Source: Tidjanibacter massiliensis
Lineage (GTDB): Bacteria; Bacteroidota; Bacteroidia; Bacteroidales; Rikenellaceae
Length of the DNA: 64,000 nt
Assembly (NCBI RefSeq): GCF_900104605.1
Contig: NZ_LT629960.1
Coordinates: 1,798,001 to 1,862,000, forward strand
Reading direction: 5' to 3'
This document shows, piece after piece, positions 18,384-27,367 of the stretch (position 1 is the first letter of the stretch; every line of letters begins with the position of its first letter). The translations under genes and the position numbers were made by a program. The notes under the pieces were generated by a model that was given only the letters and a program-made list of their open reading frames with translations, was not told where the DNA came from and made no database searches.

Positions 18384-19424
18384 CTATTCGCGCGAGACGA
18401 TATTCTCCGACAGCAGCCGGAGGAACCTCTTTTCGTCATCGTCCGTGAAGGCAACGCCGACAGGTATCCGGTAGAGGCGGCGCTGCAATTCGGCAGGCAC
18501 TTTTTTCCGGTTGCAGAGTTTCACCGCATCCTTTCCGGTGGTGACTATCACCGTATCCTCCGGAAGCGAGGCGAGCTCGTCCGCTATCCGCCGCAAGTCG
18601 CGTACCTTATAGACATAATGGTCCCTGAAAAGCCACTCGGCCTTCAGGTCGTAACGCTCCGCCAGATAAGCGGCGAGCGGCCGGGGATTGCCTATACCTG
18701 CCAGCAGGGCCGCATTTCGGCCGGGCTTCACGAGCCCCTCGGCATCCGGAAAGAGCGGCACGGGTACCCCCTGAACCATCGAAGTGAACACCACGCTCTG
18801 ATAGGGGAAGAGTTTGAGCGATTTGACCGCAATGCGGCGGTCGATGGGAGTGATGTCCGGCGGAGTTTTCGTCACCATCACGATGTTCGCCCGATGCATC
18901 TGCGACGGGAGGTCGCGCAGGTTTCCCCACGGCAGCAAGTGGTCTTCCCATATCGGCCGCGTATAATCCATGAGGACGATATTCACTTTCGGTTCCACGC
19001 GCCGGTGCTGGAATCCGTCGTCGAGCAGGATGAGATTCACCTCCGGGTGTTCGCTGCGGATACGGGCGATGCCTTCCGCCCGCTTTTCGCATACGGCAAC
19101 GACCGTAGAGGGATGGTTGCGTTTTATCAGTTTGGGCTCGTCGCCCACATCGAGAAACGAAGCGTTCGTCCCGACCTCCAGATATCCTTTCGTCCGGCGA
19201 CCGTATCCCCGCGAAAGGACGGCGACCGTGTAGTCGCGTCCCAGCTTCTCTATCAGGTACTCCGTCACGGGAGTTTTACCCGTTCCCCCCACCGTGATAT
19301 TGCCGACGCACACGACAGGAATATCCGACCGGTAACGCTTTATGATACGCGAATCATAGAGCAGGTGCCGTATCCGCAATGCGAATGCGTACAGTCCGGC
19401 AGGTATGGCGCTGAGAAACCCCAT
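18384..19424 (-). CDS. lpxK: Tetraacyldisaccharide 4'-kinase
   Basis: Inner-membrane lipid A kinase that phosphorylates the 4' position of tetraacyldisaccharide 1-phosphate. The 346 residues start with a short hydrophobic membrane anchor (GFLSAIPAGLYAFALRIRHLL) followed by the Walker A motif VGNITVGGTGKTPVTEYL; LLDDGFQHRR is the second conserved LpxK motif. Its own promoter has a textbook -33/-7 arrangement. Presence confirms a Gram-negative envelope with lipid A. Confidence 0.95.
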   Translation of the reverse strand: MGFLSAIPAGLYAFALRIRHLLYDSRIIKRYRSDIPVVCVGNITVGGTGKTPVTEYLIEKLGRDYTVAVLSRGYGRRTKGYLEVGTNASFLDVGDEPKLIKRNHPSTVVAVCEKRAEGIARIRSEHPEVNLILLDDGFQHRRVEPKVNIVLMDYTRPIWEDHLLPWGNLRDLPSQMHRANIVMVTKTPPDITPIDRRIAVKSLKLFPYQSVVFTSMVQGVPVPLFPDAEGLVKPGRNAALLAGIGNPRPLAAYLAERYDLKAEWLFRDHYVYKVRDLRRIADELASLPEDTVIVTTGKDAVKLCNRKKVPAELQRRLYRIPVGVAFTDDDEKRFLRLLSENIVSRE

Positions 19425-19465
19425 TTAATGTCATACGGTTTTAAAAGGCAATCAATGCGGATTTT

Positions 19466-19496
19466 CAAAGTTAGACCAAAAGCCCGTAAAAACAAA
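19466..19496 (-). promoter_or_regulatory. lpxK promoter (Bacteroidota type)
   Basis: On the minus strand, TTTG (19496-19493), a 19-nt spacer, then TAACTTTG (19473-19466). This fits the Bacteroidota consensus well; the lpxK ATG is 41 nt further on. Confidence 0.75.
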
Positions 19497-19812
19497 GTTT
19501 TTCATCCTTATTCCGAAAAAATCGGAAGGCCGCCTTCCGGAGCACCCGACCGCGGGCACGGGGCGCAGCACCGCAGTCGGCATTTCCCATCAGAAAAACG
19601 CGCTGCCCGCAGCAAAACCCTGCCGACACCAAACATAAGGAGGCCGCGCCCCATGAACGAACGGTTCAAAACGACGCGGCCTCTTTCAGGCATATAAAAA
19701 ATATGAATATAACATGCAAAGGAAATTCTCCCCCGCAAACGACCGAACTCCGATACCGAAGAGCGCGCAACACCCCGCAGTCACAACACGGCAAGGCAGC
19801 TCTGCGGACGCC
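19497..19812. other. Intergenic region between panD and lpxK
   Basis: About 320 bp without a convincing gene. It holds the hairpin at 19640-19683; the only minus-strand frame of any length (19508-19738) is Arg/Cys-rich and has no family resemblance. Confidence 0.5.
19640..19683 (-). terminator. Hairpin downstream of panCD, possible terminator
   Basis: GAGGCCGCG (19640-19648) and CGCGGCCTC (19675-19683) are perfect 9-bp arms; the 26-nt loop holds a smaller GAAC...GTTC pairing. It separates the panC-panD unit from lpxK. No clear T-tract on the minus strand. Confidence 0.5.
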
Positions 19813-20166
19813 CTACCTTATCAGACGGTTGGTAGCCGTATCGGGAAAGACCACCCACGGCGTGAACTTTTTCGCCTCCTCGAAATCCATCGAGGCGTAG
19901 GAGATGATGATTACCACATCCCCCACAGCCGCCTTACGGGCCGCAGCACCGTTCAGGCACACCTGTCCGCGGCCGCGTTCACCCCTGATGGCATAAGTTT
20001 CGATGCGTTCGCCGTTGTTCACGTTCACAATCTGCACCTTCTCGCCGGCAAGGATGTTGGCAGCCTCGAGCAGCTCCTCGTCGATGGTGACGCTCCCGAC
20101 GTAATTGAGGTTGGCCTCGGTGACCGTCACCCGGTGTATTTTGGATTTCAATACCTCTATCGTCAT
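19813..20166 (-). CDS. panD: Aspartate 1-decarboxylase proenzyme
   Basis: Makes beta-alanine for pantothenate. The 117 residues from the ATG at 20166 ([20 protein letters not shown]) contain the self-cleavage site Gly24-Ser25 in [10 protein letters not shown], where Ser25 becomes the pyruvoyl cofactor. [12 protein letters not shown] and [20 protein letters not shown] are standard family segments. Its ATG overlaps the panC stop codon (ATGA), so translation is likely coupled and beta-alanine supply is tied to the ligase that uses it. Confidence 0.96.
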   Translation of the reverse strand: MTIEVLKSKIHRVTVTEANLNYVGSVTIDEELLEAANILAGEKVQIVNVNNGERIETYAIRGERGRGQVCLNGAAARKAAVGDVVIIISYASMDFEEAKKFTPWVVFPDTATNRLIR

Positions 20167-20999
20167 AAGAAACGCATATTGTCGATTAAACGGATATCTC
20201 CCGCCTGTACGGCCACGCATCCGCGGACATGTCCCGTACCGTTCCAGTCGGAGACCTCTGCCAGCGTATCTTCATCCACCAGCTTGAAATAGATTACCTT
20301 CAACAGCGGTTCGGCTTCGATACGGGCCGTCACCGCACCGCATACGTCGGCTACGCTCCGCCGTCCTGCCTGTGCGGCACCCTCTTGTAGGGCCGTATGG
20401 ATGGCCGGAGCGGCCGCTCTGTGCTGCGGAGTGAGCAGCCGGTTGCGCGAAGAGAGCGCCAGTCCGTCGGCTTCCCGAACGATGGGGCACTCTACGATGG
20501 CGAGATTCAAACCGAGCTGTTTCACCAGGGCCTTGATAACCGCTATCTGTTGAAAGTCCTTCTCCCCGAAATAGGCCCGGTCGGGCTTCACGAATTCGAA
20601 CAGACGGCTGACCACCTGGGCCACGCCGTTGAAATGGCCGGGACGCGTCGCCCCTTCCATCACCTTGTCCAGCATACCGAAATCGAACACCCGCATATCG
20701 GGCTCCGGGTAGACCTCCTCCACCGACGGCATGAACACCACATCGGCCCCGGCAGCACGCAGTACCTCCAGGTCGGCTTCCGGCGTCCTCGGATAGTTAC
20801 GCAGGTCCTCCTTGTCGTTGAACTGCGTAGGATTGACGAATACGCTTACTACCACCGTGTCGTTTTCGGCACGGGCCCTCTTGACCAGGGAAACGTGCCC
20901 CTCGTGCAGCGCCCCCATGGTGGGCACGAAGCCTACCGAAGAACCTCTCCGGGAGGCAAGTCCCGCCTTCAAACCCTCTACGGTCGTGAATTGCTCCAT
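20163..20999 (-). CDS. panC: Pantothenate synthetase
   Basis: ATP-dependent ligation of pantoate and beta-alanine. The 278 residues from the ATG at 20999 ([16 protein letters not shown]) include [18 protein letters not shown] with the HxGH nucleotide-binding motif, [19 protein letters not shown] and YFGEKDFQQ. The upstream in-frame extension to 21083 crosses the -7 element, so 20999 is the start. panB is not in the window. Shares a divergent promoter region with the SDR gene. Confidence 0.96.
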   Translation of the reverse strand: MEQFTTVEGLKAGLASRRGSSVGFVPTMGALHEGHVSLVKRARAENDTVVVSVFVNPTQFNDKEDLRNYPRTPEADLEVLRAAGADVVFMPSVEEVYPEPDMRVFDFGMLDKVMEGATRPGHFNGVAQVVSRLFEFVKPDRAYFGEKDFQQIAVIKALVKQLGLNLAIVECPIVREADGLALSSRNRLLTPQHRAAAPAIHTALQEGAAQAGRRSVADVCGAVTARIEAEPLLKVIYFKLVDEDTLAEVSDWNGTGHVRGCVAVQAGDIRLIDNMRFL

Positions 21000-21052
21000 T
21001 GTTTTTTCTACTTGATTTCCGGACCCCTGTCGTTTTTTAAAAGTCCGGTCGG

Positions 21053-21060
21053 CAAAGTTA
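21053..21060 (-). promoter_or_regulatory. panC -7 promoter element
   Basis: TAACTTTG on the minus strand (21060-21053), with ATTG about 20 nt upstream as a weak -33 element. It faces away from the SDR promoter only about 50 bp distant, so the two divergent promoters overlap. Confidence 0.6.
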
Positions 21061-21110
21061 TCAACTTTCCAAGATACCGCCAATTTTCCTCGTTTTTTTT
21101 ACATTTACCG

Positions 21111-21118
21111 TATCTTTG
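21111..21118 (+). promoter_or_regulatory. SDR gene -7 promoter element
   Basis: TATCTTTG with a T-rich stretch near 21093-21100 at the -33 position; 20 nt before the ATG at 21139. Confidence 0.6.
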
Positions 21119-21138
21119 CCCTCAAACTGAATTGCAGG

Positions 21139-21945
21139 ATGGAAACGGAAAAGAGTATGCGCAACGAAAGATGGGCTGTCGTGACCGGCGCCAGCTCCGG
21201 AATCGGTTTTGCCATAGCCCGCAGGCTGGCCATGCGGGGCTACAACATTTTCGCCGCGGCCAAAGACGTTGAACGCCTCGACGAGTGTGCCCGGAAACTC
21301 TCCGGAGAGTGCGGTATCCGTGTACGAACCTATGCCGCCGACCTCGCCCTGCCCGACGCGGCGGAATGTCTCTTCGCCGCCTGCCAAGAGGCCGGTATCC
21401 GGGCCGAAGTGCTGGTGAACGATGCAGGGGTGTTCATCTACAACGACATCATCGAAACCGACCAGAAGCGCATCGACGGCATCATCTGCCTCCATATCCG
21501 CACCGTGACGGCGCTCTGTCGCCTCTTTGCGGAGGAGATGGCCGCGGCGGGAGGCGGCTACATCCTCAACATGGCCTCCTATTCCATGTGGATGCCCCTG
21601 CCCGGCATCGCACTCTACAGCGCCACGAAGGCCTATGTCAAAACCTTTTCGGTAGCTTTCGCCAAGGAAGCCCGCGAACGCAACGTATGGGTTACGGCCG
21701 TCTCCCCCGCCGGAGTAGCCACGGATTTCTACGGCCTGAGCCACCGGCTGCAGAAAGTGGGCCTTGCCATAGGGGTGCTCATGACGCCGGACAAGGTGGC
21801 CCGCAAGGCGCTCCGAGCCCTCTTCAGACATCGGAAACACCTCATTCCGGGTTGGTACAACCGTCTCTTCATCCCGATGTTCAAGTGCATGCCGGCTCCC
21901 TGCGTCCGTCTGGTGCGCAACAAGACCGCATGCTTCCGGCAGTAA
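21139..21945 (+). CDS. Short-chain dehydrogenase/reductase
   Basis: 268-residue SDR oxidoreductase. The NAD(P)-binding motif VVTGASSGIG is near the N-terminus, followed by VLVNDAGVF (NAG-type motif), the catalytic Ser in LNMASYSMWM, and the active-site pair YSATK. The C-terminal about 60 residues are hydrophobic and basic (HLIPGWYNRLFIPMFKCMP), suggesting membrane association. Substrate unknown; it is far from the steroid-reductase operon at 47.7-49.7 kb, so a role as its hydroxysteroid dehydrogenase cannot be inferred from position. Confidence 0.9.
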   Translation: METEKSMRNERWAVVTGASSGIGFAIARRLAMRGYNIFAAAKDVERLDECARKLSGECGIRVRTYAADLALPDAAECLFAACQEAGIRAEVLVNDAGVFIYNDIIETDQKRIDGIICLHIRTVTALCRLFAEEMAAAGGGYILNMASYSMWMPLPGIALYSATKAYVKTFSVAFAKEARERNVWVTAVSPAGVATDFYGLSHRLQKVGLAIGVLMTPDKVARKALRALFRHRKHLIPGWYNRLFIPMFKCMPAPCVRLVRNKTACFRQ

Positions 21946-22008
21946 TTTTCGGGATGAAATCTCCCGTACAGGACAGCCGTAGCCATACACTGCAGGAAAT
22001 GCTCCGAA

Positions 22009-22047
22009 AAAACAGCAGGGAGCCGTCGGTCGGCTCCCTGCTGTTTT
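22009..22047. terminator. Bidirectional terminator between SDR gene and efp
   Basis: Perfect 17-bp arms (22009-22025 and 22031-22047, core CAGCAGGGAGCCG) with a 5-nt loop; each arm ends in A or T runs, so it can terminate in both directions. Confidence 0.9.
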
Positions 22048-22065
22048 CGAATACACTCTCCGGAA

Positions 22066-22632
22066 TTATTTAATCCTTTCGTAATATTCGCGGGTGCGGG
22101 TATCCACCCGTATCTTGTCGCCCGTATTGATGAAGAGGGGAACCTTCACCGTAGCCCCCGTATTTACGGTAGCGGCCTTGAGGGAGTTGGAGGAGGCGGT
22201 ATCGCCCTTGATGCCCGGCTCGGTGTAGGTCACCTCCATATCCACGATGGGAGGAAGTTCCGCCGAGAGCACCATCTCCTTGTCGGTGTGGAACATCACT
22301 TCGACAATCTGACCGTCGGTCATCAGGTCGGCGTTCTCTATCATCGCCTTGTCTATGGTTATCTCCTCGAAGGTTTCGGTATGCATGAAGTGTGCACCCA
22401 TGTCGTCCTCGTAGGTGAACTGATAGGGACGGCGCTCCACCCGAACGGGTTCTATCCGCTCACCGGCCGAGAAGGTCTTGTCGAGGATGCGCCCGTTTTC
22501 GAGATTTTTCAGTTTCGTCCTCACGAAAGCGGGTCCTTTCCCCGGTTTCACGTGCAGGAACTCCACGATGCTGAACGTTTTGCCGTCAAGCTCGATGCAC
22601 ATGCCGTTCTTTATGTCTGCGGTTGTAGCCAT
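22066..22632 (-). CDS. efp: Elongation factor P
   Basis: Rescues ribosomes stalled at polyproline stretches. The 188 residues start [20 protein letters not shown] and show the KOW-like N-domain with [18 protein letters not shown], whose Lys in the PGKGPA loop is the usual modification site, then two OB domains ending [22 protein letters not shown]...[13 protein letters not shown]. No modification enzyme (epmA or the like) is adjacent. A -7 TAATTTTG lies at 22721-22714, about 80 nt upstream. Confidence 0.97.
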   Translation of the reverse strand: MATTADIKNGMCIELDGKTFSIVEFLHVKPGKGPAFVRTKLKNLENGRILDKTFSAGERIEPVRVERRPYQFTYEDDMGAHFMHTETFEEITIDKAMIENADLMTDGQIVEVMFHTDKEMVLSAELPPIVDMEVTYTEPGIKGDTASSNSLKAATVNTGATVKVPLFINTGDKIRVDTRTREYYERIK

Positions 22633-22713
22633 TTGCTGATGTATTTATGGTTTATAATCAATTGTCTGCCGAAGGGAACTGCGCCGCAGGCATATCCCGT
22701 GGACGCTAGGTTG

Positions 22714-22721
22714 CAAAATTA
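22714..22721 (-). promoter_or_regulatory. efp -7 promoter element
   Basis: TAATTTTG on the minus strand; an A-rich tract precedes it and no clear TTTG is seen at -33. Predicted leader is about 75 nt. Confidence 0.5.
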
Positions 22722-22803
22722 CTATTTTTTTCCTATTTCCGAAAATGCACTTCCTTCTCCGCCGAAACCCATGCCACAGCGGAAAGACCGAACCGGGCGC
22801 CGG

Positions 22804-23367
22804 TTACTCCTCCTCGGCACCCCATTCGTACCCCTCCGAAGCGACTCCCAACATCCGGACGGCACGGACAGCCACCGTATCGCACAGCGCCTCGATGTCC
22901 GCAGGCCGGGAATAGAACGAGGGAGAAGCGGGCAATACGACGGCCCCGCACTCCGAAAGAAGGGTCAGGTTGCGCAGATGTATCGTACTCAACGGGGTTT
23001 CCCGCACCACCAGCACCAGAGGTCGGCGCTCCTTCAGCATCACGTCGGCTGCACGGCCTATCAGGTCGCCGGAGATACCGGCAGCGATGCGTCCGGCGCT
23101 GCCCATCGTACAGGGAACGATAACCATACCGTCGTAACCGGCCGAACCGGAAGCCGGCGGAGCGAACAGGTCGTCATTGTCGAACCATACCATACGCTCT
23201 TCTCCCTCCGGAAGCCGTTCCCTCTCATACTCCATAACCTTCCGCCCGTTCGCGCTGCACACGACGGCTACCTGCGCTACCTGCGGCGAGCGCAGCAGAC
23301 GCTCGGCCACTTTCCGGGCATACACGGCGCCGCTCGCGCCGGTTACGGCAACTATTATCCTTTTCAT
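22804..23367 (-). CDS. ubiX: UbiX-type flavin prenyltransferase
   Basis: Makes prenylated FMN, the cofactor of UbiD-type decarboxylases. The 187 residues have IIVAVTGASGAVYA at the N-terminus (FMN-binding), VPCTMGSAGRIAAGISGDLIGRAADVML, RRPLVLVVRETPLSTIHLRN and LPASPSFY, all standard for the family. It lies downstream of the polysaccharide deacetylase gene on the same strand; no ubiD is nearby, so the client decarboxylase must be elsewhere. Confidence 0.93.
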   Translation of the reverse strand: MKRIIVAVTGASGAVYARKVAERLLRSPQVAQVAVVCSANGRKVMEYERERLPEGEERMVWFDNDDLFAPPASGSAGYDGMVIVPCTMGSAGRIAAGISGDLIGRAADVMLKERRPLVLVVRETPLSTIHLRNLTLLSECGAVVLPASPSFYSRPADIEALCDTVAVRAVRMLGVASEGYEWGAEEE

Positions 23368-23415
23368 ACGCTATCGGAAAACCTGAACTCCGTGCAAACC
23401 GCACACGGGAACGGC

Positions 23416-24138
23416 TCAATATCGGCCGGAAAGACCGCCGGCACCGACCAACGGCGGATGTTCCGCCTCTATGCGGTGGCCGTCAGGCCGGTGGAGACCC
23501 TTCGCTGCCGGCCCCACGGGTTCCGCAGCGGCACCTATCGTTCCGAACCGGAACCCCGCCTCCGCGATGTATTCTATCGCCCGCGGCAGCGCGTATTCCG
23601 TATTGCGGAACGCTTTGGCCGAATCGTGGAAAACCACGATGGAACCGCCGTCCACATACCGCGTCACGTTACGCAGACACTCCTGAGGCGTTACCGAAGG
23701 GCTGTAATCCTGACTCACGATACCCCCCATCACCAGACGGTAACGCTCCGAAAGCACTTCCGCCTGCCGGCGGCGGATACGCCCGTACGGAGGCCGGAAG
23801 ATGTCGGACTCCACCAACTGGTTGGCAAGGTCTACATCCGCAACGTACTGCCCGGTCGCCATTCCCCACCCCTTGATGTGGCTGTACGAGTGGTTGCCGA
23901 CCTTGTGGCCCGCATCCGCTATCGCCCGGTAAAGGTCCGGATGCTGCTCCACGTTCTTGCCGAGGCAAAAAAATGTGGCGCGGACGCCGTATCCGGCAAG
24001 GGTTTTGAGTATCCACTCGGTAATCCCCGGAGTCGGACCGTCGTCGAAGGTGAGATATACGGAACTCCTGTCCGCCATCTCCCACGTCATGTCGGGAAGC
24101 AGCGGCCTGAGCAACCTCAAGAAACACGGTCTGAACAT
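23416..24138 (-). CDS. Polysaccharide deacetylase (NodB-type)
   Basis: 240-residue carbohydrate esterase family 4 enzyme. Motifs in order: YLTFDDGPTPG (catalytic Asp and metal Asp), NHSYSH (metal-binding His pair), RPPYG, and a late IVVFHDS. It probably deacetylates an N-acetylated glycan or peptidoglycan in the envelope. The ATG at 24138 (MFRPCFLRLLRPLL) is preferred over 24174 because the -7 element lies between them. The C-terminus is Pro/Gly-rich. Confidence 0.9.
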   Translation of the reverse strand: MFRPCFLRLLRPLLPDMTWEMADRSSVYLTFDDGPTPGITEWILKTLAGYGVRATFFCLGKNVEQHPDLYRAIADAGHKVGNHSYSHIKGWGMATGQYVADVDLANQLVESDIFRPPYGRIRRRQAEVLSERYRLVMGGIVSQDYSPSVTPQECLRNVTRYVDGGSIVVFHDSAKAFRNTEYALPRAIEYIAEAGFRFGTIGAAAEPVGPAAKGLHRPDGHRIEAEHPPLVGAGGLSGRY

Positions 24139-24159
24139 AAGCGTCCTTCGTTTGGAGTG

Positions 24160-24167
24160 CAAAGTTA
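24160..24167 (-). promoter_or_regulatory. Deacetylase gene -7 element
   Basis: TAACTTTG on the minus strand (24167-24160), 21 nt before the ATG at 24138; this decides the start of the deacetylase gene. Confidence 0.6.
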
Positions 24168-24243
24168 GCACCATTTACCGGATATAGCCGCCGTATGCCG
24201 ACATATCTTACCATATTTGTTGCAAAGAACCGACTCGGCTGCC

Positions 24244-24278
24244 GTTGTTGTTTTCATCGGCCATATTCCGTACCTTTG
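24244..24278 (+). promoter_or_regulatory. Promoter-like dispersed element, copy at DUF4837 gene
   Basis: TTTTCATCGGCCATATTCCG precedes TACCTTTG (24271-24278). TTG at 24248-24250 lies 20 nt before the -7. It resembles the copies at 9191 and 49792. A degenerate half copy (ATTTGTTGCAAAGAACCGAC) is located 60 bp upstream. Confidence 0.55.
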
Positions 24279-24392
24279 TTTCACAATGAACCGACGCCAC
24301 CCGCTGCGGGTATCCGTGTCCCTCTCCGGTCTCCTGCGGCCGGAACAGGCACAGTAAAAAGAGGCAAGACAGAACACAAATACCATCGCACC

Positions 24393-25409
24393 ATGAAAAA
24401 GACAGCATCCGCACTGTTCGCAGCCATTCTGCTCGCGGCAGCCGGCCTGATGCTCTCCTGCAAATCGCAGGGCGGCACGGGCGATTTCAACAACGCCGGC
24501 GGAAAACCTTACGAGATAGTCGTATCCATCGACCAAGAGCTCTGGAACGGCGAAGTGGGCGACACGCTCCGTTCGATACTGCTCGAACCCGTTCCGATGT
24601 TCAATCAGGTGGAACCGCAGTTCGACATTTCGCGTGTCAATCCGGGCGCCCTCAAAGACCTCATCCTGCGCCACCGCAACATCCTCATCATACAGCTCAA
24701 TCCGCAAACGGCCGAACCTTCGTCCGTCGCACGATACGACGTATATGCCCGGCCGCAGATTATCGTCACCCTGACCGCTCCGGATACCAACGGCATGGTG
24801 CGCTACCTCTCCGAAAACCGACAGGAACTGCAGCAGTTGTTCGAGATATCGGAACGGAACCGGGCCGTGGAGAACAACCGCAAATACGGAGAGAAGGGTA
24901 TCGACCGGGAGATACGCAGCCTTTTCGGCATCGATATGAATATTCCGAGAGGATTTTCGATAAAAGGACGTTCGGGCGAGGATTTCCTTTGGGTGGGCAA
25001 CGATGTCCGCACCGCCACGCAGGGGCTCGTACTCTACAGCTATCCCTATGCGGGAGCGGAAGACTTCGCACCGGAGAACCTGATAAAGCGCCGGAACGAA
25101 TTCACGGGACGCATCCCCGGCCCGTCGGAAGGCTCCTTCATGGCGACCGAAGACTACATCCGGCCGGAGGTGGAGTATATCCGGATAGACGGGAAACTGT
25201 GGGCACGAATGAGCGGTTTCTGGTATGTGGAGAACGACTACATGGGCGGCCCGTTCATCAACTATTCGACCATAGACCCGGCGACCGGCCGCGTCTTCTC
25301 GGCAGACTGCTTCGTCTACTCCCCGAAAGACCCGAAACGCAACATGATGCGCCAGCTCGAACACATCGTCTATACGGTGCGGTTCCCCCAGACACCGGCC
25401 GCGGAGTAG
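24393..25409 (+). CDS. DUF4837 family lipoprotein
   Basis: 338 residues from the ATG at 24393, which starts a lipoprotein signal (lipobox LMLSC, Cys23). The body matches the DUF4837 family of Bacteroidota: YEIVVSIDQELWNGEVGDTLR, FDISRVNP, RHRNILII, and C-terminal KLWARMSGFWYVENDYMGGPF. These are uncharacterised envelope lipoproteins. The open frame extends upstream to 24195 but that part is promoter DNA. The hydrogenase locus begins 248 nt downstream behind its own promoter. Confidence 0.88.
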   Translation: MKKTASALFAAILLAAAGLMLSCKSQGGTGDFNNAGGKPYEIVVSIDQELWNGEVGDTLRSILLEPVPMFNQVEPQFDISRVNPGALKDLILRHRNILIIQLNPQTAEPSSVARYDVYARPQIIVTLTAPDTNGMVRYLSENRQELQQLFEISERNRAVENNRKYGEKGIDREIRSLFGIDMNIPRGFSIKGRSGEDFLWVGNDVRTATQGLVLYSYPYAGAEDFAPENLIKRRNEFTGRIPGPSEGSFMATEDYIRPEVEYIRIDGKLWARMSGFWYVENDYMGGPFINYSTIDPATGRVFSADCFVYSPKDPKRNMMRQLEHIVYTVRFPQTPAAE

Positions 25410-25605
25410 CGTGCACGGCAGAAAAGCGGGACGTTCCGGCGGAAAACCGTCGGAACGTCTTTCGTTTGAGCCCGTCCCGACAACCGAAAGACGACATATC
25501 TTTCCCGGCAACGACACGCAATATAAGCAAAAACAATGGAAATATAAAAACATATAATACTCGTTGTATGACAGGAAGATAAGCGCCGAGACAGGGAAAG
25601 GCCGG

Positions 25606-25635
25606 TTGTTTGTACCATAATATTCAGTAACTTTG
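25606..25635 (+). promoter_or_regulatory. hydE promoter with degenerate Rex-like box
   Basis: TTG at 25606-25608 and TAACTTTG at 25628-25635, 19 nt apart, form the promoter; the ATG is 22 nt downstream. The -33 element starts a sequence TTGTTT-N6-TAATAT (25606-25623) that matches 9 of 12 positions of the Rex box TTGTTA-N6-TAACAA, placed as at the hydABC promoter. Confidence 0.55.
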
Positions 25636-25657
25636 TAAAAAGAACAAATCCCGGACA

Positions 25658-26710
25658 ATGAAACGGTTGGTGGACAGGCTGCGCCTCGGGGGAGACCTCG
25701 GACCGGAAGATTATGCAGCGCTCCTGAAAGGTGCGGCAGAAGGGCCTTTGCTCGCATACGCCATGCAGGCGGCCCGCGAAGTGGCCGTCGCACGTTTCGG
25801 TACCGGCATCTTCATCCGCGGCCTGATAGAAATCACGAACTACTGCCGCAACGACTGCTACTACTGCGGCATTCGCCGCAGCAACCGCCGGGTGGAACGC
25901 TACCGGCTCTCCCGGGAAGAGATACTCACATGCTGCCGGACGGGCCATACGCTGGGTTTCAGGACGTTCGTATTGCAGGGAGGGGAAGACGCCGCGCTCG
26001 ACGACGCATGGATAGAGGAGGTCGTGCGGTCCATCCGCCGGGAATTCCCCGACTGCGCCATCACCCTTTCCCTCGGCGAACGCACCCGCGAAGCCTACGA
26101 ACGTTTCTACCGGGCAGGAGCCGACCGCTACCTGCTGCGTCATGAAACGGCCACACGCGAACACTACGCACAGCTCCATCCGGTCTCTATGTCCTTCGAC
26201 CACCGCATGCAGAACCTGCGGGAGCTCAAGGAAATCGGCTACCAGACAGGAACGGGAATCATGGTGGGCAGTCCGTGGCAGACGACGGAGCATCTGGTGC
26301 GCGACATCCTGTTCATCGCGGAGTTCCGGCCGCAGATGATAGGCCTGGGACCTTACATTCCGCAGAACGATACGCCGTTCGCCGGGCAGCCCGCCGGCAG
26401 CATCCGCACGACGCTCATGCTGCTGGCCATCTTCCGGCTGATGTTCCCCGACGCACTCATCCCTTCCACGACGGCGCTGGCCACGCTCGCTCCCGACGGA
26501 CGCGAGCAGGGGATTCTCGCCGGTGCCAACGTGGTCATGCCCAACCTTTCGCCCCCGGCCAACCGTGCCAAATACGCGCTCTACAACGACAAGAAGGCGA
26601 CAGGACTGGAGTCGGCCGAGGGACTGCGCGGACTGGAGGCACAGCTGAATGCCATCGGATACCGCATCTCCTACGAGCGGGGCGACTACAAACCTTCTGA
26701 CACGCAGTAA
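25658..26710 (+). CDS. hydE: [FeFe]-hydrogenase maturase HydE (radical SAM)
   Basis: One of three maturases that build the 2Fe subcluster of the H-cluster. The 350 residues form a radical SAM barrel with the CX3CX2C cluster motif at Cys63, Cys67 and Cys70 in EITNYCRNDCYYCGIRRSN. Typical HydE segments include VLQGGEDAALDD, HETATREHYAQLHP and GLGPYIPQNDTPF. It is the first gene of the maturation group and has its own promoter; a lipoprotein gene separates it from hydG. Confidence 0.95.
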   Translation: MKRLVDRLRLGGDLGPEDYAALLKGAAEGPLLAYAMQAAREVAVARFGTGIFIRGLIEITNYCRNDCYYCGIRRSNRRVERYRLSREEILTCCRTGHTLGFRTFVLQGGEDAALDDAWIEEVVRSIRREFPDCAITLSLGERTREAYERFYRAGADRYLLRHETATREHYAQLHPVSMSFDHRMQNLRELKEIGYQTGTGIMVGSPWQTTEHLVRDILFIAEFRPQMIGLGPYIPQNDTPFAGQPAGSIRTTLMLLAIFRLMFPDALIPSTTALATLAPDGREQGILAGANVVMPNLSPPANRAKYALYNDKKATGLESAEGLRGLEAQLNAIGYRISYERGDYKPSDTQ

Positions 26711-26792
26711 CTACCATACAGCGCACGCGGGCACTTGCGACAAAAACCAACCACCAAAAAACAAACGACAGTTCCACAACCAAATCAATAAA

Positions 26793-27269
26793 ATGAAAAA
26801 GCTCAGCATTTTATTATTGACAGGTACTCTGCTTTGTCTGTCCGGAGGCTGTGACTCCTATCGCAACAGGGATACCCGGATTGCCATATCTTATCTCTGT
26901 GTGGGACAAGACGACATGTTCGAACTCTACGACATAACGGCGACTTATTCGGACGGAAAAGGGAGAGTCCATACGTCGCCCGTCACATCCTTTCCCTGGA
27001 AGGTCGAATACTCCTATATGCCGCTGGGAGTCCATGCGCAACTCGAAATCAATTTTCAACCGAAACCTCATATCGTCCGAAAAGAGAGTTATACCGTAGG
27101 GTGCAACGCCTACATCAACTGGGACTGCCTGCAAGGCGGAGGCGAAAACTACTCAGAAACGGATTGTTATAAAATATCAGCCGAAGAGGTAGATGCTTTT
27201 CTAAATAATATGGATAGAAAAATAGCGGAAGGAAAGTATAAACTGAAAAAATCCTTCAATTACGAATAA
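26793..27269 (+). CDS. Lipoprotein of unknown function inserted between hydE and hydG
   Basis: 158 residues from the ATG at 26793, with a lipoprotein signal (lipobox LSGGC, Cys20). The mature part is polar, with SYLCVGQDDMFELYDI, a tryptophan/tyrosine-rich middle and a helical, Lys-rich C-terminus. I do not recognise a family. Codon use and base composition are visibly AT-richer than in the hyd genes on either side, and it has no obvious link to hydrogenase assembly, so it may be an insertion acquired separately. Confidence 0.75.
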   Translation: MKKLSILLLTGTLLCLSGGCDSYRNRDTRIAISYLCVGQDDMFELYDITATYSDGKGRVHTSPVTSFPWKVEYSYMPLGVHAQLEINFQPKPHIVRKESYTVGCNAYINWDCLQGGGENYSETDCYKISAEEVDAFLNNMDRKIAEGKYKLKKSFNYE

Positions 27270-27367
27270 GTCCGGATTCGTACAGGATTAATTTTACCGA
27301 CGAAGGGGTTTACCGGAAGCAATGGCAGAGACCGCCCTTTCAACTTTTAAGAAATGCTAAAAACAAG

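Noticed and set aside
21139-21945. SDR as the hydroxysteroid dehydrogenase partner of the steroid-reductase operon
   Set aside because: It is 26 kb away with its own promoter and carries no diagnostic feature of bile-acid dehydrogenases; the link would be speculation.
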